The translations under genes were made by a program, and so were the position numbers. A model generated the notes under the pieces. The model was not told the origin of the DNA. It was given only the letters and a program-made list of their open reading frames with translations, and did not search any database. A stretch of 64,000 nucleotides of DNA from Herbiconiux sp. A18JL235 (GTDB lineage: Bacteria > Actinomycetota > Actinomycetes > Actinomycetales > Microbacteriaceae), in contig NZ_CP162511.1 of assembly GCF_040939305.1 (NCBI RefSeq), positions 1,984,001 to 2,048,000 of the forward strand. The letters run 5' to 3'. Positions 48,238-57,550 of the stretch are shown piece by piece. Every line of letters begins with the position of its first letter. Positions within the stretch are counted from its first letter, which is position 1.

Positions 48238-49463
48238 CGTGCGGCCTTCCTGCTCGCCTTGGCCGCCTTCGACTTCACGTCGAAGTGCGGGTTCTCCCAG
48301 ATGACGGTGCCACCCTGCCCGAGCCCGATGCACATGGCGGTGACGCCGTAGCGCACCTCCGGGTGCTCCTCGAATTGGCGGGCGAGCTGGATCATCAGCC
48401 GCACGCCAGAGGAGGCGAGCGGGTGCCCGATGGCGATGGCTCCGCCGTACTCGTTGACGCGTGGGTCGTCGTCGTCGATGCCGAAGTGGTCGAGGAACGA
48501 CAGCACCTGCACCGCGAAGGCCTCGTTGAGTTCGAACAGGCCGATGTCGTCGATCGAGAGACCGGCCTTGCGCAGCGCCTTCTCGGTGGAGGGCACGGGG
48601 CCGATACCCATGATCTCGGGCTCGACGCCGGCGAACGCGAACGACACCAGACGCATCTTCACCGGCAGGCCGAGCTCGCGGGCAGTCGACTCGCTCGCGA
48701 TGAGCGAGGCGGTGGCGCCGTCGTTGAGGCCGGAGGAGTTGCCCGCGGTGACGCGGCCGTGCGGCCGGAACGGCGTGCGCAGGCCGGCGAGGCCCTCGAG
48801 GGTGGTGTCGGGGCGCGGCGCCTCGTCGCGGGTGGCGAGCCCCCAGCCCTCGGCGGTGCGGATGGCGACGGGAACGAGGTCGGGCTGGATCTTGCCCGCC
48901 TCGTAGGCCGCAGCCACCTTTTGCTGGCTGCGCAGCGCGTAGCGGTCGGAGCGCTCCTTGGTGAGCTGGGGAAAGCGGTCGTGGATGCGCTCGGCCGTGT
49001 TGCCCATGTTGAGGGCCTCGGCGTTCACCAGCTTCTCGGCGAGGAACCGCGGGTTGGGGTCGACGCCCGAGCCCATCGGGTGATGACCCATGTGCTCGAC
49101 GCCTCCGGCGATGGCGAGGTCGTAGGCGCCGAAGCCGATCGCCCCGGCGACGGTGGTGACGCTCGTCATTGCACCGGCGCACATGCGGTCGACCGCGTAG
49201 CCGGGCACCGAGAGCGGAAGGCCCGCGAGCAGCGCGGCGGTCCGGCCGAGGGTGAGGCCTTGGTCGCCCGTCTGAGTGGTGGCGGCGATCGCCACGTCGT
49301 CGATGAGCTCGGTGGGCAGCCCGGGGTTGCGTTCGAGAACGCCACCGATGGCCTTGACCACGAGGTCGTCGGCCCGGGTCTGCCAGTACACGCCCTTCTC
49401 GCCGGCACGCCCGAACGGGGTGCGCATTCCATCGACGAAGACGACTTCAGATCTTTCGGCCAC
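48234..49463 (-). CDS. fadA: acetyl-CoA C-acyltransferase (thiolase)
   Basis: 409-residue thiolase that cleaves 3-ketoacyl-CoA in beta-oxidation; forms a complex with FadB. Seen: the nucleophile Cys in DRMCAGAMTSV, IAGGVEHMGHHPMG, NSSGLNDGATASLIAS, ELNEAFAVQVL, GGAIAIGHPLASSGVRL (catalytic His) and CIGLGQGG (second Cys). GTG start directly after AGGAGG. First gene of the fadAB pair; rnd ends 71 bp upstream on the same strand. Confidence 0.95.
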   Translation of the reverse strand: MAERSEVVFVDGMRTPFGRAGEKGVYWQTRADDLVVKAIGGVLERNPGLPTELIDDVAIAATTQTGDQGLTLGRTAALLAGLPLSVPGYAVDRMCAGAMTSVTTVAGAIGFGAYDLAIAGGVEHMGHHPMGSGVDPNPRFLAEKLVNAEALNMGNTAERIHDRFPQLTKERSDRYALRSQQKVAAAYEAGKIQPDLVPVAIRTAEGWGLATRDEAPRPDTTLEGLAGLRTPFRPHGRVTAGNSSGLNDGATASLIASESTARELGLPVKMRLVSFAFAGVEPEIMGIGPVPSTEKALRKAGLSIDDIGLFELNEAFAVQVLSFLDHFGIDDDDPRVNEYGGAIAIGHPLASSGVRLMIQLARQFEEHPEVRYGVTAMCIGLGQGGTVIWENPHFDVKSKAAKASRKAAR

Positions 49464-49534
49464 TATGCCTCCTGGGGTTGGTCGGGTTCGATCCTAGAAC
49501 CGGCCTCCGACGCCCCGGAATCGATTGCCGCTTT

Positions 49535-50764
49535 CTACGATGCGGCCTCGGGCGCCGTCTCGTCGGGTTGGTGGGGCTCGACAAAGGAGTCGAGGATCGG
49601 TTGTGCGGTCAGCCCTATCTGCCACGGTCGTGCGCCCAGCTCGGCGAGCGCCTCCGAGACCGACTCGAGGGTCAGCGGGGAGGGCGGGTTCCAGGCGACC
49701 CGGCGCAGGAAGTCGGGGGTGAGCAGGTTCTCGAGCGGGATGCTGTGCTCCTCGCTCACCGCGGTGAGTGCCGCCCGCGCGGTCTTCAGCCGCACATCCG
49801 CCTCGGGGTTGCGGTCGCCCCAGCTTCGCGGCGGCGGCAGGGTGTCGGTGGCGCGCTTCTGGGTGGGGATGTCGTCGGTGGTGCGTGCCCGTTCGATGGC
49901 GGCCCACCAGCGGTCGATCTCGGTGCGGCTCGCGCGCCCGGAGAACGCCTTCAGCCCCGCCAGTTCGCGTCGCGACGCGGGCAGCGCCTTCGCGGCGACG
50001 AGGAGCGAGGCGTCGGGGACGAGCCGTCCGGGTGCCGTGTCGGTCGACCGGGCCAGCTCGTCGCGGGCCAGCCACAGCTCGCGGGCCGCGGCGAGGTGCC
50101 GATCGGGGCGGAGCGAGGTGATGCCGGAGAGCCGTCGCCACGGTTCGGCGAGGGGCTGCTTCTCCTCCTTGGCGACGACGGCGGCGAACTCCTCGACGGC
50201 GACCTGCTCCTTGCCCTGCTGCCTCAGCAGCTCCGCCATGGCGTCGCGCAGATCGACCAGCAGCTCGACGTCGAGGGCGGCGTACTCGAGCCAGGAGGCC
50301 GGCAGGGGTCTCGTCGACCAGTCGGCAGCCGAGTGCTCTTTGGCGAGGTGGATGCCGAGCAGCTCCTCCACCACGGCGCCGAGCCCCACGCGGGGGAGTC
50401 CGAGCAGCCGTGCCGCGAGCTCGGTGTCGAAGACGGTGGTGGGGTCGAGTCCGACCTCCCGCAGGCAGGCGAGATCCTGGCTCGCGGCGTGCAGCACCCA
50501 CTCCACGTCGCCGATCACCGACTGCAGCGGTGCGAACTCCTCGATGGCCGGCGGGTCGAACAGGAAGCTCCCGGCACCGCGCCGGAACACCTGGATGAGG
50601 TACGCCCGCTGCGAGTAGCGGAAGCCGCTCGCCCGCTCGGCGTCGACCGCGACGGGGCCCTCGCCGAGGGCGATCGCCTCGACGGCGTCGTGGAAGTCGT
50701 CGACCGTCGCGATGACGGTTCGGGCCGGGGACTCGTTCTGGGGTTCTTCGCTCACGTCACTCAC
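49535..50764 (-). CDS. rnd: ribonuclease D-like exonuclease with HRDC domain
   Basis: 409 residues. The N-terminal 3'-5' exonuclease domain carries DEDD motifs: VAVDAERASGFRYSQ (Exo I), VLHAASQDLACLRE (Exo II) and YAALDVELLVDLRDAM (Exo III). A central HRDC domain (about 220-300, RRELAGLKAFSGR) and a C-terminal actinobacterial extension follow. Roles in tRNA 3' maturation or RNA turnover are expected. GTG start overlaps the DUF3000 stop by 8 bp, so the two are coupled. Confidence 0.92.
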   Translation of the reverse strand: MSDVSEEPQNESPARTVIATVDDFHDAVEAIALGEGPVAVDAERASGFRYSQRAYLIQVFRRGAGSFLFDPPAIEEFAPLQSVIGDVEWVLHAASQDLACLREVGLDPTTVFDTELAARLLGLPRVGLGAVVEELLGIHLAKEHSAADWSTRPLPASWLEYAALDVELLVDLRDAMAELLRQQGKEQVAVEEFAAVVAKEEKQPLAEPWRRLSGITSLRPDRHLAAARELWLARDELARSTDTAPGRLVPDASLLVAAKALPASRRELAGLKAFSGRASRTEIDRWWAAIERARTTDDIPTQKRATDTLPPPRSWGDRNPEADVRLKTARAALTAVSEEHSIPLENLLTPDFLRRVAWNPPSPLTLESVSEALAELGARPWQIGLTAQPILDSFVEPHQPDETAPEAAS

Positions 50765-51353
50765 GTCGGGCTCGTCTGGCCTGCAGCATCGTCACGCCAT
50801 CGACGACGGGGGGCAGGCCGGCGAGCATGCAGAGAAGTTCGCTCCAGCCCTCGACATGGGCCTGGAGGTTGTGGTCGGTGGGGGTCCAGGATGCGCGCAG
50901 CTCGATCTGCGCCCCGTCGCCCTGGCTCGACAGTTCGCCGAAGCCGGTGGAGATGATCTTCGTCGCGGTGCCCGAGGCGGAGACGTAGTTCGCGCCGCGG
51001 GCGTCGAGGGCGTCGACGAGCCACGACCACGCCACATCGGCGAGGAAGGGGTCGAGGCCGATCTCGGTCTCGAGCGGCGCCTGCGCGAAGCAGACCACGC
51101 GGAACTCGCCACCCCAGGCCTCCGGCCTCGACTCGTCGTGCAGCAGGATGAACCGCCCTGTGCCGAGTTCGGAGTCCGCCCCATGGCGTTGGGGCGAGAC
51201 GTCGGCGGCGAGCGCCACCGCGTTCGGGGCGAGGTTGCCCGGCGCGGGGATCTCGTGGACGACGAGCTCCGCCCGCGTGTCGGCGCGGCGCAGCGAATCG
51301 AGCGCCGCGCCGAATGCCGCCGGAATGTCCGGGGTGAAGGGAGTTTCGGCCAC
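50757..51353 (-). CDS. DUF3000 protein
   Basis: 198 residues matching DUF3000, an actinobacterial family of unknown function found next to rnd. Seen: PAAFGAALDSLRRA at the start, FILLHDESRPEAWGGEFRVV, the acidic helix DPFLADVAWSWLVDAL and TATKIISTGFGELSSQ, then HVEGWSELLCMLAGLPP. No membrane segment. Leaderless GTG start; first gene of the unit DUF3000-rnd-fadA-fadB. Confidence 0.92.
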   Translation of the reverse strand: MAETPFTPDIPAAFGAALDSLRRADTRAELVVHEIPAPGNLAPNAVALAADVSPQRHGADSELGTGRFILLHDESRPEAWGGEFRVVCFAQAPLETEIGLDPFLADVAWSWLVDALDARGANYVSASGTATKIISTGFGELSSQGDGAQIELRASWTPTDHNLQAHVEGWSELLCMLAGLPPVVDGVTMLQARRARRE

Positions 51354-51359
51354 GTGTGC

Positions 51360-51365
51360 AGACTA
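51360..51365 (-). promoter_or_regulatory. -10 box, leaderless DUF3000 promoter
   Basis: TAGTCT on the minus strand, six bases (GCACAC), then GTG. Confidence 0.5.
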
Positions 51366-51408
51366 GAGTTCTTTACGCTGTCGGCGGCGAAGGCACGCCG
51401 GATGCGAG

Positions 51409-52629
51409 GTGCGAAAGGCGGTCGTGGTGCGTTCTGCGAACTCGGGTGCGCCCAGGGTGCCGGTGTGGAGCATCGTCGCGATGGCGGCGGGCACGGCGGC
51501 GGCCCTCGCCGCGGCTGCCGCTGCGGTCGCGACCGCCACGATGTCGCGCGCCATCGTCACCCCGTCCCTCCCGGTCGACGACGTGCGCATCCTGCGGTAT
51601 CGCGAGGGCGCCGACGGCGGAGCGGGAGCGATCGGCGTGGTCGAGCTGTCGGTGAACGCCGACTCCATTCTGCCCGGGCGTTACAGCCTCCGCTTCACCT
51701 CCGACACCGGGCACGCCCGGCTCGGCGAGGTGCTCTCCGTCGCCGACGGGGTGGTGCGGCGAGCGGTGCTGGCCGTCGATTACGGTGATCTCGCCTCCGC
51801 CCGGCGGGGCCGCATCAGCGGCTGGTACTTCATCCATCCCCGCGAGCTCGGGGTGCCCGTCGAGGAGGTCGAGGTGTTCACCTCGGTCGGCCCCGCGCCC
51901 GCCTGGTACGTTCCGAGCGACGATGCGGAGAGCACGCGCTGGGTCATCCAGGTGCACGGCCGAGGCGTCCGCCGGGGCGAGACCATCCGCGCCGTTCCGG
52001 TGTTCCGTGAGCGCGGCTTCCACTCGCTGCACATCTCCTATCGCAACGACGGCGACGCCCCGCGCTCGGCCGACGGCCGCTACGCCCTCGGCGACACCGA
52101 GTGGGAAGACCTGGATGCGGCCCTCACCTACGCCGTCGACCACGGCGCCACCGAGGTGGTGCTCATGGGCTGGTCGATGGGCGGCGCGATCGCCCTGCAG
52201 GCGATGGGCCGCGCCGTGCACCGCGACCGCGTGCGGGCGATCGTGCTCGACTCGCCTGCGGTCGACTGGCTCGACGTGCTGCGCTTCCACGGCCGGGCGC
52301 GGCACGTGCCCGAGCTCATCGGCGATGCCGCTTTCGCGACCATCAGCCACTCCTGGGGCAAGGCCATCACCGGCCAGGAGAAACCGCTCGATCTGGAGCG
52401 TCTCGACTTCGTCGAGCGCGCCGACGAGGTGACCGTGCCCGTCCTCATCCTTCACAGTGACGACGACGGCTACGTGCCCTCGACCGGTTCCCACGAGCTC
52501 GCGGAGGCGCGGCCCGACCTGGTGACCTTCGTGCAGTTCTCCATCGCCCGGCACACCAAGCTGTGGAACTACGACGCTGCGCGGTGGAACACCGCGATCT
52601 CAGAGTGGCTCACCCGGCAGGGGCTGTGA
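51409..52629 (+). CDS. membrane-anchored alpha/beta hydrolase
   Basis: 406 residues. One N-terminal membrane helix (VWSIVAMAAGTAAALAAAAA), a beta-rich region (about 55-160), then an alpha/beta hydrolase domain with a complete triad: Ser in VLMGWSMGGAIALQ, Asp in LILHSDDDGYVPS and His in ARHTKLWNYD; the oxyanion region is IQVHGRGVRRGE. Similar proteins are annotated as S9-like or unspecified esterases. Start uncertain: GTG at 51409 or one of two GTGs a few codons later. The last 20 bp overlap the convergent sufE. Confidence 0.85.
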   Translation: MRKAVVVRSANSGAPRVPVWSIVAMAAGTAAALAAAAAAVATATMSRAIVTPSLPVDDVRILRYREGADGGAGAIGVVELSVNADSILPGRYSLRFTSDTGHARLGEVLSVADGVVRRAVLAVDYGDLASARRGRISGWYFIHPRELGVPVEEVEVFTSVGPAPAWYVPSDDAESTRWVIQVHGRGVRRGETIRAVPVFRERGFHSLHISYRNDGDAPRSADGRYALGDTEWEDLDAALTYAVDHGATEVVLMGWSMGGAIALQAMGRAVHRDRVRAIVLDSPAVDWLDVLRFHGRARHVPELIGDAAFATISHSWGKAITGQEKPLDLERLDFVERADEVTVPVLILHSDDDGYVPSTGSHELAEARPDLVTFVQFSIARHTKLWNYDAARWNTAISEWLTRQGL

Positions 52630-53068
52630 GCCGCTCCCGCAGCTGACGCTTCGTGCGGCCGAGCATGGCCGTCATGCCCCGGATGCGCAGGGGCGACACC
52701 GCCTCGGTGAGCCCGATGGTGTTGGGGAAGTCGTCGGGGATGCCGAGCACCTCGGAGGCCTTGAGTCCGTCGATGCCCTGCACGAGGATCGACGCGAAGC
52801 CGCGCGTGGTCGGTGCCTCGCGGGGCGCCGTGGCGTAGAGGTGCACGACGGGGTCATCACCACCCCCGTCGGCCTCCACGAAGATGTACACCGGTGACTG
52901 GCATTCCACGACGCGCTCGAGCAGGTCGGGGTGGTCGCTGTAGCGCGCCGGCAGCTCCGGCAGCTCGTTCGCGAACTCGAGCAGCATCTCGAGGCGCTCG
53001 CGCTGCCCGAGGGCGAGGAAGTCGTCGCGGATGCCGGCGAGCGAGTCGGGGAGAAGGGAATCGGTCAT
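52610..53068 (-). CDS. sufE: SufE-family sulfur acceptor
   Basis: 152 residues of the SufE family, which accepts persulfide sulfur and passes it to Fe-S assembly. The sulfur-accepting Cys is in RVVECQSPVYIFVE; other family marks are LPELPARYSDHPDLLE and TTRGFASILVQGIDGLK. The ATG at 53068 gives the family N-terminus MTDSLLPDS. Directly downstream (38 bp) of the sulfurtransferase gene on the same strand, suggesting that the two hand over sulfur in sequence. No sufS nearby. Confidence 0.92.
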   Translation of the reverse strand: MTDSLLPDSLAGIRDDFLALGQRERLEMLLEFANELPELPARYSDHPDLLERVVECQSPVYIFVEADGGGDDPVVHLYATAPREAPTTRGFASILVQGIDGLKASEVLGIPDDFPNTIGLTEAVSPLRIRGMTAMLGRTKRQLRERLTAPAG

Positions 53069-53106
53069 CCCCTCCAGTATCCCGCACCCCGCAGCCGTGC
53101 AGTCGC

Positions 53107-54009
53107 TCAGCGGCGGGCGGGCACCTCGCCGGGCTCCGCGCCCTTCACGATCGGCACTCGCACCGTGCTGCCCCACTCCGTCCACGATCCGTCGTAGTTG
53201 CGCACGTTCTCGAAGCCGAGGAGGTGCGTCAGCACGAACCAGGTGTGGCTCGACCGCTCGCCGATGCGGCAGTAGGCGATCACCGGCTCGCCCTCGCTGA
53301 GCCCCGCACCCTCGCGGTAGATCGCGTCGAGCTCGGCGGCGGGCTTGAAGGTGCCGTCGTCAGCGGCAGCCTTCGCCCACGGCACGTTGGCGGCGCTCGG
53401 GATGTGCCCGGCGCGCAGCGCCCCCTCCTCCGGGTAGGCGGGCGCGGTGGTGCGCTCCCCGCTGTACTCCTCGGGCGAGCGCACGTCGATGAGCGGGTGC
53501 CCGAGGTGCGCGAGCACGTCGTCCTTGAACGCCCGGATCTTGTCGTCGTGACGCTCCACGACCGGGTAGTCCACCGCATCCGGAGTGCTGCGCTCCGTGG
53601 TGAAGGGGCGGCCCTCGGCCACCCACTTGTCGCGCCCGCCGTCGAGCAGGCGCACGTCGTCGTGGCCGAACAGCGTGAACACCCAGAGCGCGTAGGCGGC
53701 CCACCAGTTGTTCTTGTCGCCGTAGATCACGACGGTGGAGTCGCGAGAGATGCCCTTTCCGCCGACGAGCTCGGCGAAGGCCTCGCCCTCGATGTAGTCG
53801 CGCAGCACCGGGTCGTTGAGGTCGGTGTGCCAGTCGATCTTCACCGCGCCCGGGATGTGGCCGGTCTCGTAGAGCAGCACGTCCTCATCCGATTCCACGA
53901 CCACGAGGCCGGGTTCACCGAGGTGCGCCTCGAGCCAGTCGCCCGACACCAGCCGTTCGGGGTGGGCGTAGCCGGCGAACTTCTCCGAGCGATCGAACTC
54001 GACTGTCAT
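53107..54009 (-). CDS. sseA: thiosulfate/3-mercaptopyruvate sulfurtransferase
   Basis: 300-residue tandem rhodanese. Inactive N-terminal domain (about 1-150, [20 protein letters not shown]) and active C-terminal domain ([26 protein letters not shown]). The active-site loop is [15 protein letters not shown]; CRxGER loops are typical of actinobacterial thiosulfate sulfurtransferases. Operon with sufE. Divergent from zapE with 107 bp between them. Confidence 0.93.
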   Translation of the reverse strand: MTVEFDRSEKFAGYAHPERLVSGDWLEAHLGEPGLVVVESDEDVLLYETGHIPGAVKIDWHTDLNDPVLRDYIEGEAFAELVGGKGISRDSTVVIYGDKNNWWAAYALWVFTLFGHDDVRLLDGGRDKWVAEGRPFTTERSTPDAVDYPVVERHDDKIRAFKDDVLAHLGHPLIDVRSPEEYSGERTTAPAYPEEGALRAGHIPSAANVPWAKAAADDGTFKPAAELDAIYREGAGLSEGEPVIAYCRIGERSSHTWFVLTHLLGFENVRNYDGSWTEWGSTVRVPIVKGAEPGEVPARR

Positions 54010-54116
54010 CTCTCAACCTCCGATTAGGGTTAGGTGCAACCCCCTATTGAATCTATGTCCTCCCGCTCGCCCGCAGCACGGCACGGGTCGCATTTCGACA
54101 CACAGGACCCGAGCAG

Positions 54117-55163
54117 ATGACCGATGAGCGGCAGGCAGTCGCCCCGCGCTTGACCGAGCGCACCCCCTCCATGTCGGCGGCGGAGCTCGCCGCCACCCTG
54201 GTGCCGCCGCGGCAGTTCGACCAGGCGTCGCTCGAGAACTACCGGCCAGACCCCGACTTCCCGTCGCAGAGCGAGGCGCTCGAGCGCATCCGCGCCTTCG
54301 CCGGCAGCTGGAAGCCCGCCGCCGTCAAGGGCGGGGGCCTGTTCGGGCGCAAGAAGCCCAAGACGACGGATGCGGGGAAGTCGGGAATCTACCTCGACGG
54401 CGGCTTCGGCGTCGGCAAGACCCACCTGCTCGCCGCGCTCTGGCACGCGGCTCCGGGCCCGAAGTACTTCGGCACCTTCATCGAGTACACGGCCCTCATC
54501 GGCGCCCTCGGCTACGCGGGCGCCGTGAAACTGTTCGCGGGGGCGCGTTTCATCGCCATCGACGAGTTCGAGCTCGACGACCCGGGCGACACCATGCTGA
54601 TGACCCGCTTCCTCGGCGAGCTCGCCGCCCAGGGCACGCGGCTCGCCGCCACCTCGAACACGCCGCCGAACGCCCTCGGCGAGGGGCGCTTCGCGGCGAG
54701 CGACTTCCTGCGCGAGATCCAGGCCATCGCCGACCGTTTCGACATCCTCCGCATCGACGGCGTCGACTACCGCCGCCGCGACATCGAGGGGCACGCCGCC
54801 GTCTTCGCCGACGACGCCGCGCTCCAGCAGGCGGTCGAGCGACGGGTCGAGTCCGGCCAGAGCATCACCCTCGACGACTTCGCCGAGCTCGTGCACCACC
54901 TCGGCACCATCCACCCCTCCCGTTACATCAAGATCATCGAGGGGCTCGACGCCATCGCCGTGCGCGACGTCACGCCGCTGACGAACCAGACGGATGCGCT
55001 GCGCCTTGTCGCCTTCGTCGACCGCGTCTACGACGCCCAGCTCCAGGTGCTGGCCTCGGGAACCCCGTTCGACGAGGTGTTCGCCGGCGACATGCTGAAC
55101 GGCGGCTACCGCAAGAAGTACCTGCGCGCCGTCTCGCGTCTCATCGCCTCAGCCACCGTGTGA
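54117..55163 (+). CDS. zapE: ZapE/AFG1-type ATPase
   Basis: 348-residue AFG1-like ATPase, known in proteobacteria as the division-associated ATPase ZapE. Seen: Walker A GGFGVGKTHLLAALWH, Walker B FIAIDEFELDDPGDTMLM, sensor region LAATSNTPPNALGEGRFAASDF, and the C-terminal DGVDYRRRDIEG and RYIKIIEGLDAIAV. A 12-residue insert (GGGLFGRKKPKT) precedes Walker A. Function in actinobacteria not established. Confidence 0.92.
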   Translation: MTDERQAVAPRLTERTPSMSAAELAATLVPPRQFDQASLENYRPDPDFPSQSEALERIRAFAGSWKPAAVKGGGLFGRKKPKTTDAGKSGIYLDGGFGVGKTHLLAALWHAAPGPKYFGTFIEYTALIGALGYAGAVKLFAGARFIAIDEFELDDPGDTMLMTRFLGELAAQGTRLAATSNTPPNALGEGRFAASDFLREIQAIADRFDILRIDGVDYRRRDIEGHAAVFADDAALQQAVERRVESGQSITLDDFAELVHHLGTIHPSRYIKIIEGLDAIAVRDVTPLTNQTDALRLVAFVDRVYDAQLQVLASGTPFDEVFAGDMLNGGYRKKYLRAVSRLIASATV

Positions 55164-55205
55164 CCGGCCACCGGCATCCGACTCCCGTCGGATTCTGCGC
55201 CTTCT

Positions 55206-55252
55206 GAAACACAGTTGTTACACCGGCGCCTGCCGTGTAACACGGGGGACAC
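55206..55252. promoter_or_regulatory. nitrogen-control operator candidate upstream of amt
   Basis: Two half-boxes in inverted arrangement: GAAAC-n6-GTTAC (55206-55221) and GTAAC-n6-GACAC (55237-55252). They also form the inverted repeat TGTTACAC (55216-55223)/GTGTAACA (55235-55242). Elements match the GlnR consensus gTnAC-n6-GaAAC with one or two mismatches, 139 bp before the amt ATG, and ammonium transporter genes are standard GlnR targets. Confidence 0.55.
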
Positions 55253-55390
55253 AAACCACGTCGTCCCGCGAAACCTCTCTTCGGCAGACTTCCCTTGCCT
55301 GTAATTGCGCCTCGGCCCCGTGCTAGCCGTCAGCATCACAGCGATTCCAGAAGTCCCAGCCCAGCACGTGACAGAGAGGTAACCATTCAT

Positions 55391-56629
55391 ATGGAAGAAG
55401 TAACCGGCAACTTGAACTCGTTGTGGTTGCTCGTCGCAGCCGCACTCGTGCTCCTGATGACCCCGGGTGTCGCGTTCTTCTACGGCGGCATGGTGAAGGC
55501 CAAGTCCGTCGTCTCGATGATGATGATGAGCTTCGGGGCCATGGGTCTCGTGGGTGTTCTCTGGGTGCTCTACGGCTACGGCATGGCCTTCGGCACCCCG
55601 CTGATCCCGGGCATCGTCGGAAACCCCTTCGACGGCACGATCGGCCTCTCCAGCCTTCTCGGCATCGGTGAGGGCGGCGTCATGGAGCCTGACCTGGCCG
55701 GACTCGCTTTCGCCGGCTTCCAGGCCACCTTCGCCATCATCACCGTCGCCCTCGTCTCGGGCGCCATCGCCGACCGTGCGAAGTTCGGCGCCTGGATGGT
55801 CTTCGCCGGTGTCTGGGTGACCGTCGTCTACTTCCCCGTCGCGTTCATGGTCTTCAACCTCTCTGAGGGCTGGGCTCCCGTCTGGGGCGTCAACGACTTC
55901 GCCGGTGGTACCGCGGTGCACATCAACGCCGGTGCCGCAGCCCTCGCCCTCGCCCTGGTGCTCGGCAAGCGCGTCGGATTCCAGAAGGGCATCCAGAAGC
56001 CGCACAACGTGCCGCTGACCCTCCTCGGCGCGTCGCTGCTCTGGTTCGGCTGGTTCGGCTTCAACGCCGGCTCCGAGGCCGCCGTCGACGGCGTCGCCGC
56101 GATCGCCTGGATCAACACCCTCGCCGCCCCGGCCGCCGGTATCCTCGGCTGGCTCATCGTCGAGAAGATCAAAGACGGCAAGCCCACCTCGATCGGCGCC
56201 GCCTCAGGCGCCGTCGCGGGCCTCGTCGCCATCACCCCGGCCTGTAACATCCTCACCCCCGGCTGGGCGATCCTCCTCGGCATCATCGCCGGTGCCGTCT
56301 GCGCCCTGGCCATCGAGCTGAAGTTCAAGCTCGGCTTCGACGACTCGCTCGACGTCGTGGGCATCCACCTCGTCGGCGGTCTCATCGGAACGCTGTACAT
56401 CGGCATCTTCGGCGCCGGCATCGGTCTGCTCGACACCGGTTCGCTCGAGCAGCTCTGGAAGCAGTTCGCCGCGGCGTTCGTCGTGCTGATCTACTCCTTC
56501 GTGATGGCGTTCGTCATCGGCTTCATCATCCAGAAGACGATGGGCTTCCGCATCAACAACGAAGACGAGGTCGCCGGAGTCGACACCGTCGTGCACGGCG
56601 AAGAGGGCTACGCGCTCGTCAACGACTGA
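55391..56629 (+). CDS. amt: ammonium transporter
   Basis: 412-residue Amt/MEP/Rh channel with 11 expected helices. Seen: the N-terminal LLMTPGVAFFYGGMVKAK, family signature DFAGGTAVHINAGAAALALA (pore His), a second pore His in DVVGIHLVGGLIGTLYIG, and TLLGASLLWFGWFGFNAGS. ATG 55391 follows GAGAGG. The usual downstream partners glnK and glnD are not here: the next gene is on the other strand after a terminator, so a PII protein, if present, is encoded elsewhere. Confidence 0.96.
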   Translation: MEEVTGNLNSLWLLVAAALVLLMTPGVAFFYGGMVKAKSVVSMMMMSFGAMGLVGVLWVLYGYGMAFGTPLIPGIVGNPFDGTIGLSSLLGIGEGGVMEPDLAGLAFAGFQATFAIITVALVSGAIADRAKFGAWMVFAGVWVTVVYFPVAFMVFNLSEGWAPVWGVNDFAGGTAVHINAGAAALALALVLGKRVGFQKGIQKPHNVPLTLLGASLLWFGWFGFNAGSEAAVDGVAAIAWINTLAAPAAGILGWLIVEKIKDGKPTSIGAASGAVAGLVAITPACNILTPGWAILLGIIAGAVCALAIELKFKLGFDDSLDVVGIHLVGGLIGTLYIGIFGAGIGLLDTGSLEQLWKQFAAAFVVLIYSFVMAFVIGFIIQKTMGFRINNEDEVAGVDTVVHGEEGYALVND

Positions 56630-56647
56630 GCACACGCACCACTCACG

Positions 56648-56679
56648 AGCGGGGTGTCGCCTACGGGCGGCGCCCCGCT
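56648..56679. terminator. hairpin between convergent amt and EI24 genes
   Basis: Arms AGCGGGG (56648-56654) and CCCCGCT (56673-56679) with further imperfect pairing inside (CGCC/GGCG). It overlaps the 3' codons of the EI24 gene and can serve both directions. Confidence 0.5.
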
Positions 56680-57443
56680 TCGTCGTTCGCGGTCGTCGCG
56701 GCGGAGCCGGGGATGGCCGTGCGAGCCAGGCGGGTGGCGCCGACGACCGCGGCGGGCATCGCGAACACCGCCCCCAGCGGGATGAGGAAGACGAGGTACA
56801 CGGCGACACCGAAACCGAGCGTGCGCGCGCGGCGGGCGCCGAGCATCCGTCGTCTGTCGCGGAGACGGAAGCCGCGCGAGTCGAAGGCGAAGCCCGTGAG
56901 CTCGAGCGCCAGCACCCAGCCGCCGAAGGCCGCCGCGAGCACCGCGCTGGCCACCGTGCCGACGAAGGGGATCAGTCCGACCACGAAGAGGCCGAGGGCG
57001 ATGGCGGCCGAGAGCAGCAGCATCCGCAGCGCCGTGGCGAGGCCGCGGGCCAGCAGACGCCAGAAGCCGCCTGCTGGCTCAGGGGGAGTGCCGCCCTCCC
57101 GCTCCTCGGTGTCGCGCCAGATGCGCTCGTAGAACGGGTCGCCGACGGCCAGGGTCAGCGCCGTGTAGGTGAACACCACGAGGAGCACCCCGGCCGCGAC
57201 GAGGGCGACCGCCGCCGAGACGCGGGTGATGCTGCGCCACGGTTCGTCCCAACCGTCGGCGAAGGGGGTCGCCCAGTCGGCGAGGGCGGGGGAGTTCACG
57301 GCGAGCACGACGAGAGCTGCCAGGTACACCGCGCCGACGATGAGAGCGGGAATCGCCCCGAGCAGCATCAGCCGGGGGCGCGATGCCCACGCGCCGAGAC
57401 CCCTGAAGAAGACACCGACCCCTGCGAAGAACTCGCTCACCAT
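56661..57443 (-). CDS. EI24 domain membrane protein
   Basis: 260 residues of the EI24/CysZ-like membrane family. About six transmembrane helices, with the family pattern FRGLGAWASRPRLMLLGAIP at the start, a hydrophilic loop GDPFYERIWRDTEERE, LFVVGLIPFVGTVASAVLAA and the basic loop RRRMLGARRARTLGFG before the last helices. CysZ members import sulfate; this actinobacterial branch is uncharacterised. Leaderless ATG. Confidence 0.87.
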   Translation of the reverse strand: MVSEFFAGVGVFFRGLGAWASRPRLMLLGAIPALIVGAVYLAALVVLAVNSPALADWATPFADGWDEPWRSITRVSAAVALVAAGVLLVVFTYTALTLAVGDPFYERIWRDTEEREGGTPPEPAGGFWRLLARGLATALRMLLLSAAIALGLFVVGLIPFVGTVASAVLAAAFGGWVLALELTGFAFDSRGFRLRDRRRMLGARRARTLGFGVAVYLVFLIPLGAVFAMPAAVVGATRLARTAIPGSAATTANDEAGRRP

Positions 57444-57449
57444 GCCGCG

Positions 57450-57455
57450 ATGGTA
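57450..57455 (-). promoter_or_regulatory. -10 box, leaderless EI24 promoter
   Basis: TACCAT on the minus strand, six bases (CGCGGC), then ATG. Confidence 0.5.
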
Positions 57456-57492
57456 TCCGGATGCGCGACGGATGCCACCGGTCTGCCACCCC

Positions 57493-57521
57493 TTGGCAGG
57501 GGGCCGGTGCGGTTGTAGCGT
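57493..57521 (+). promoter_or_regulatory. sigma-70-type promoter of the 40-residue membrane peptide
   Basis: -35 TTGGCA (57493-57498), 17-bp spacer, -10 TAGCGT (57516-57521), giving a start near 57528 and a short leader that contains GAGGGAG before the ATG at 57551. One of the clearest complete promoters in the window. Confidence 0.55.
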
Positions 57522-57550
57522 TCACGACGACGTGAGGGAGCGTGCCACCG

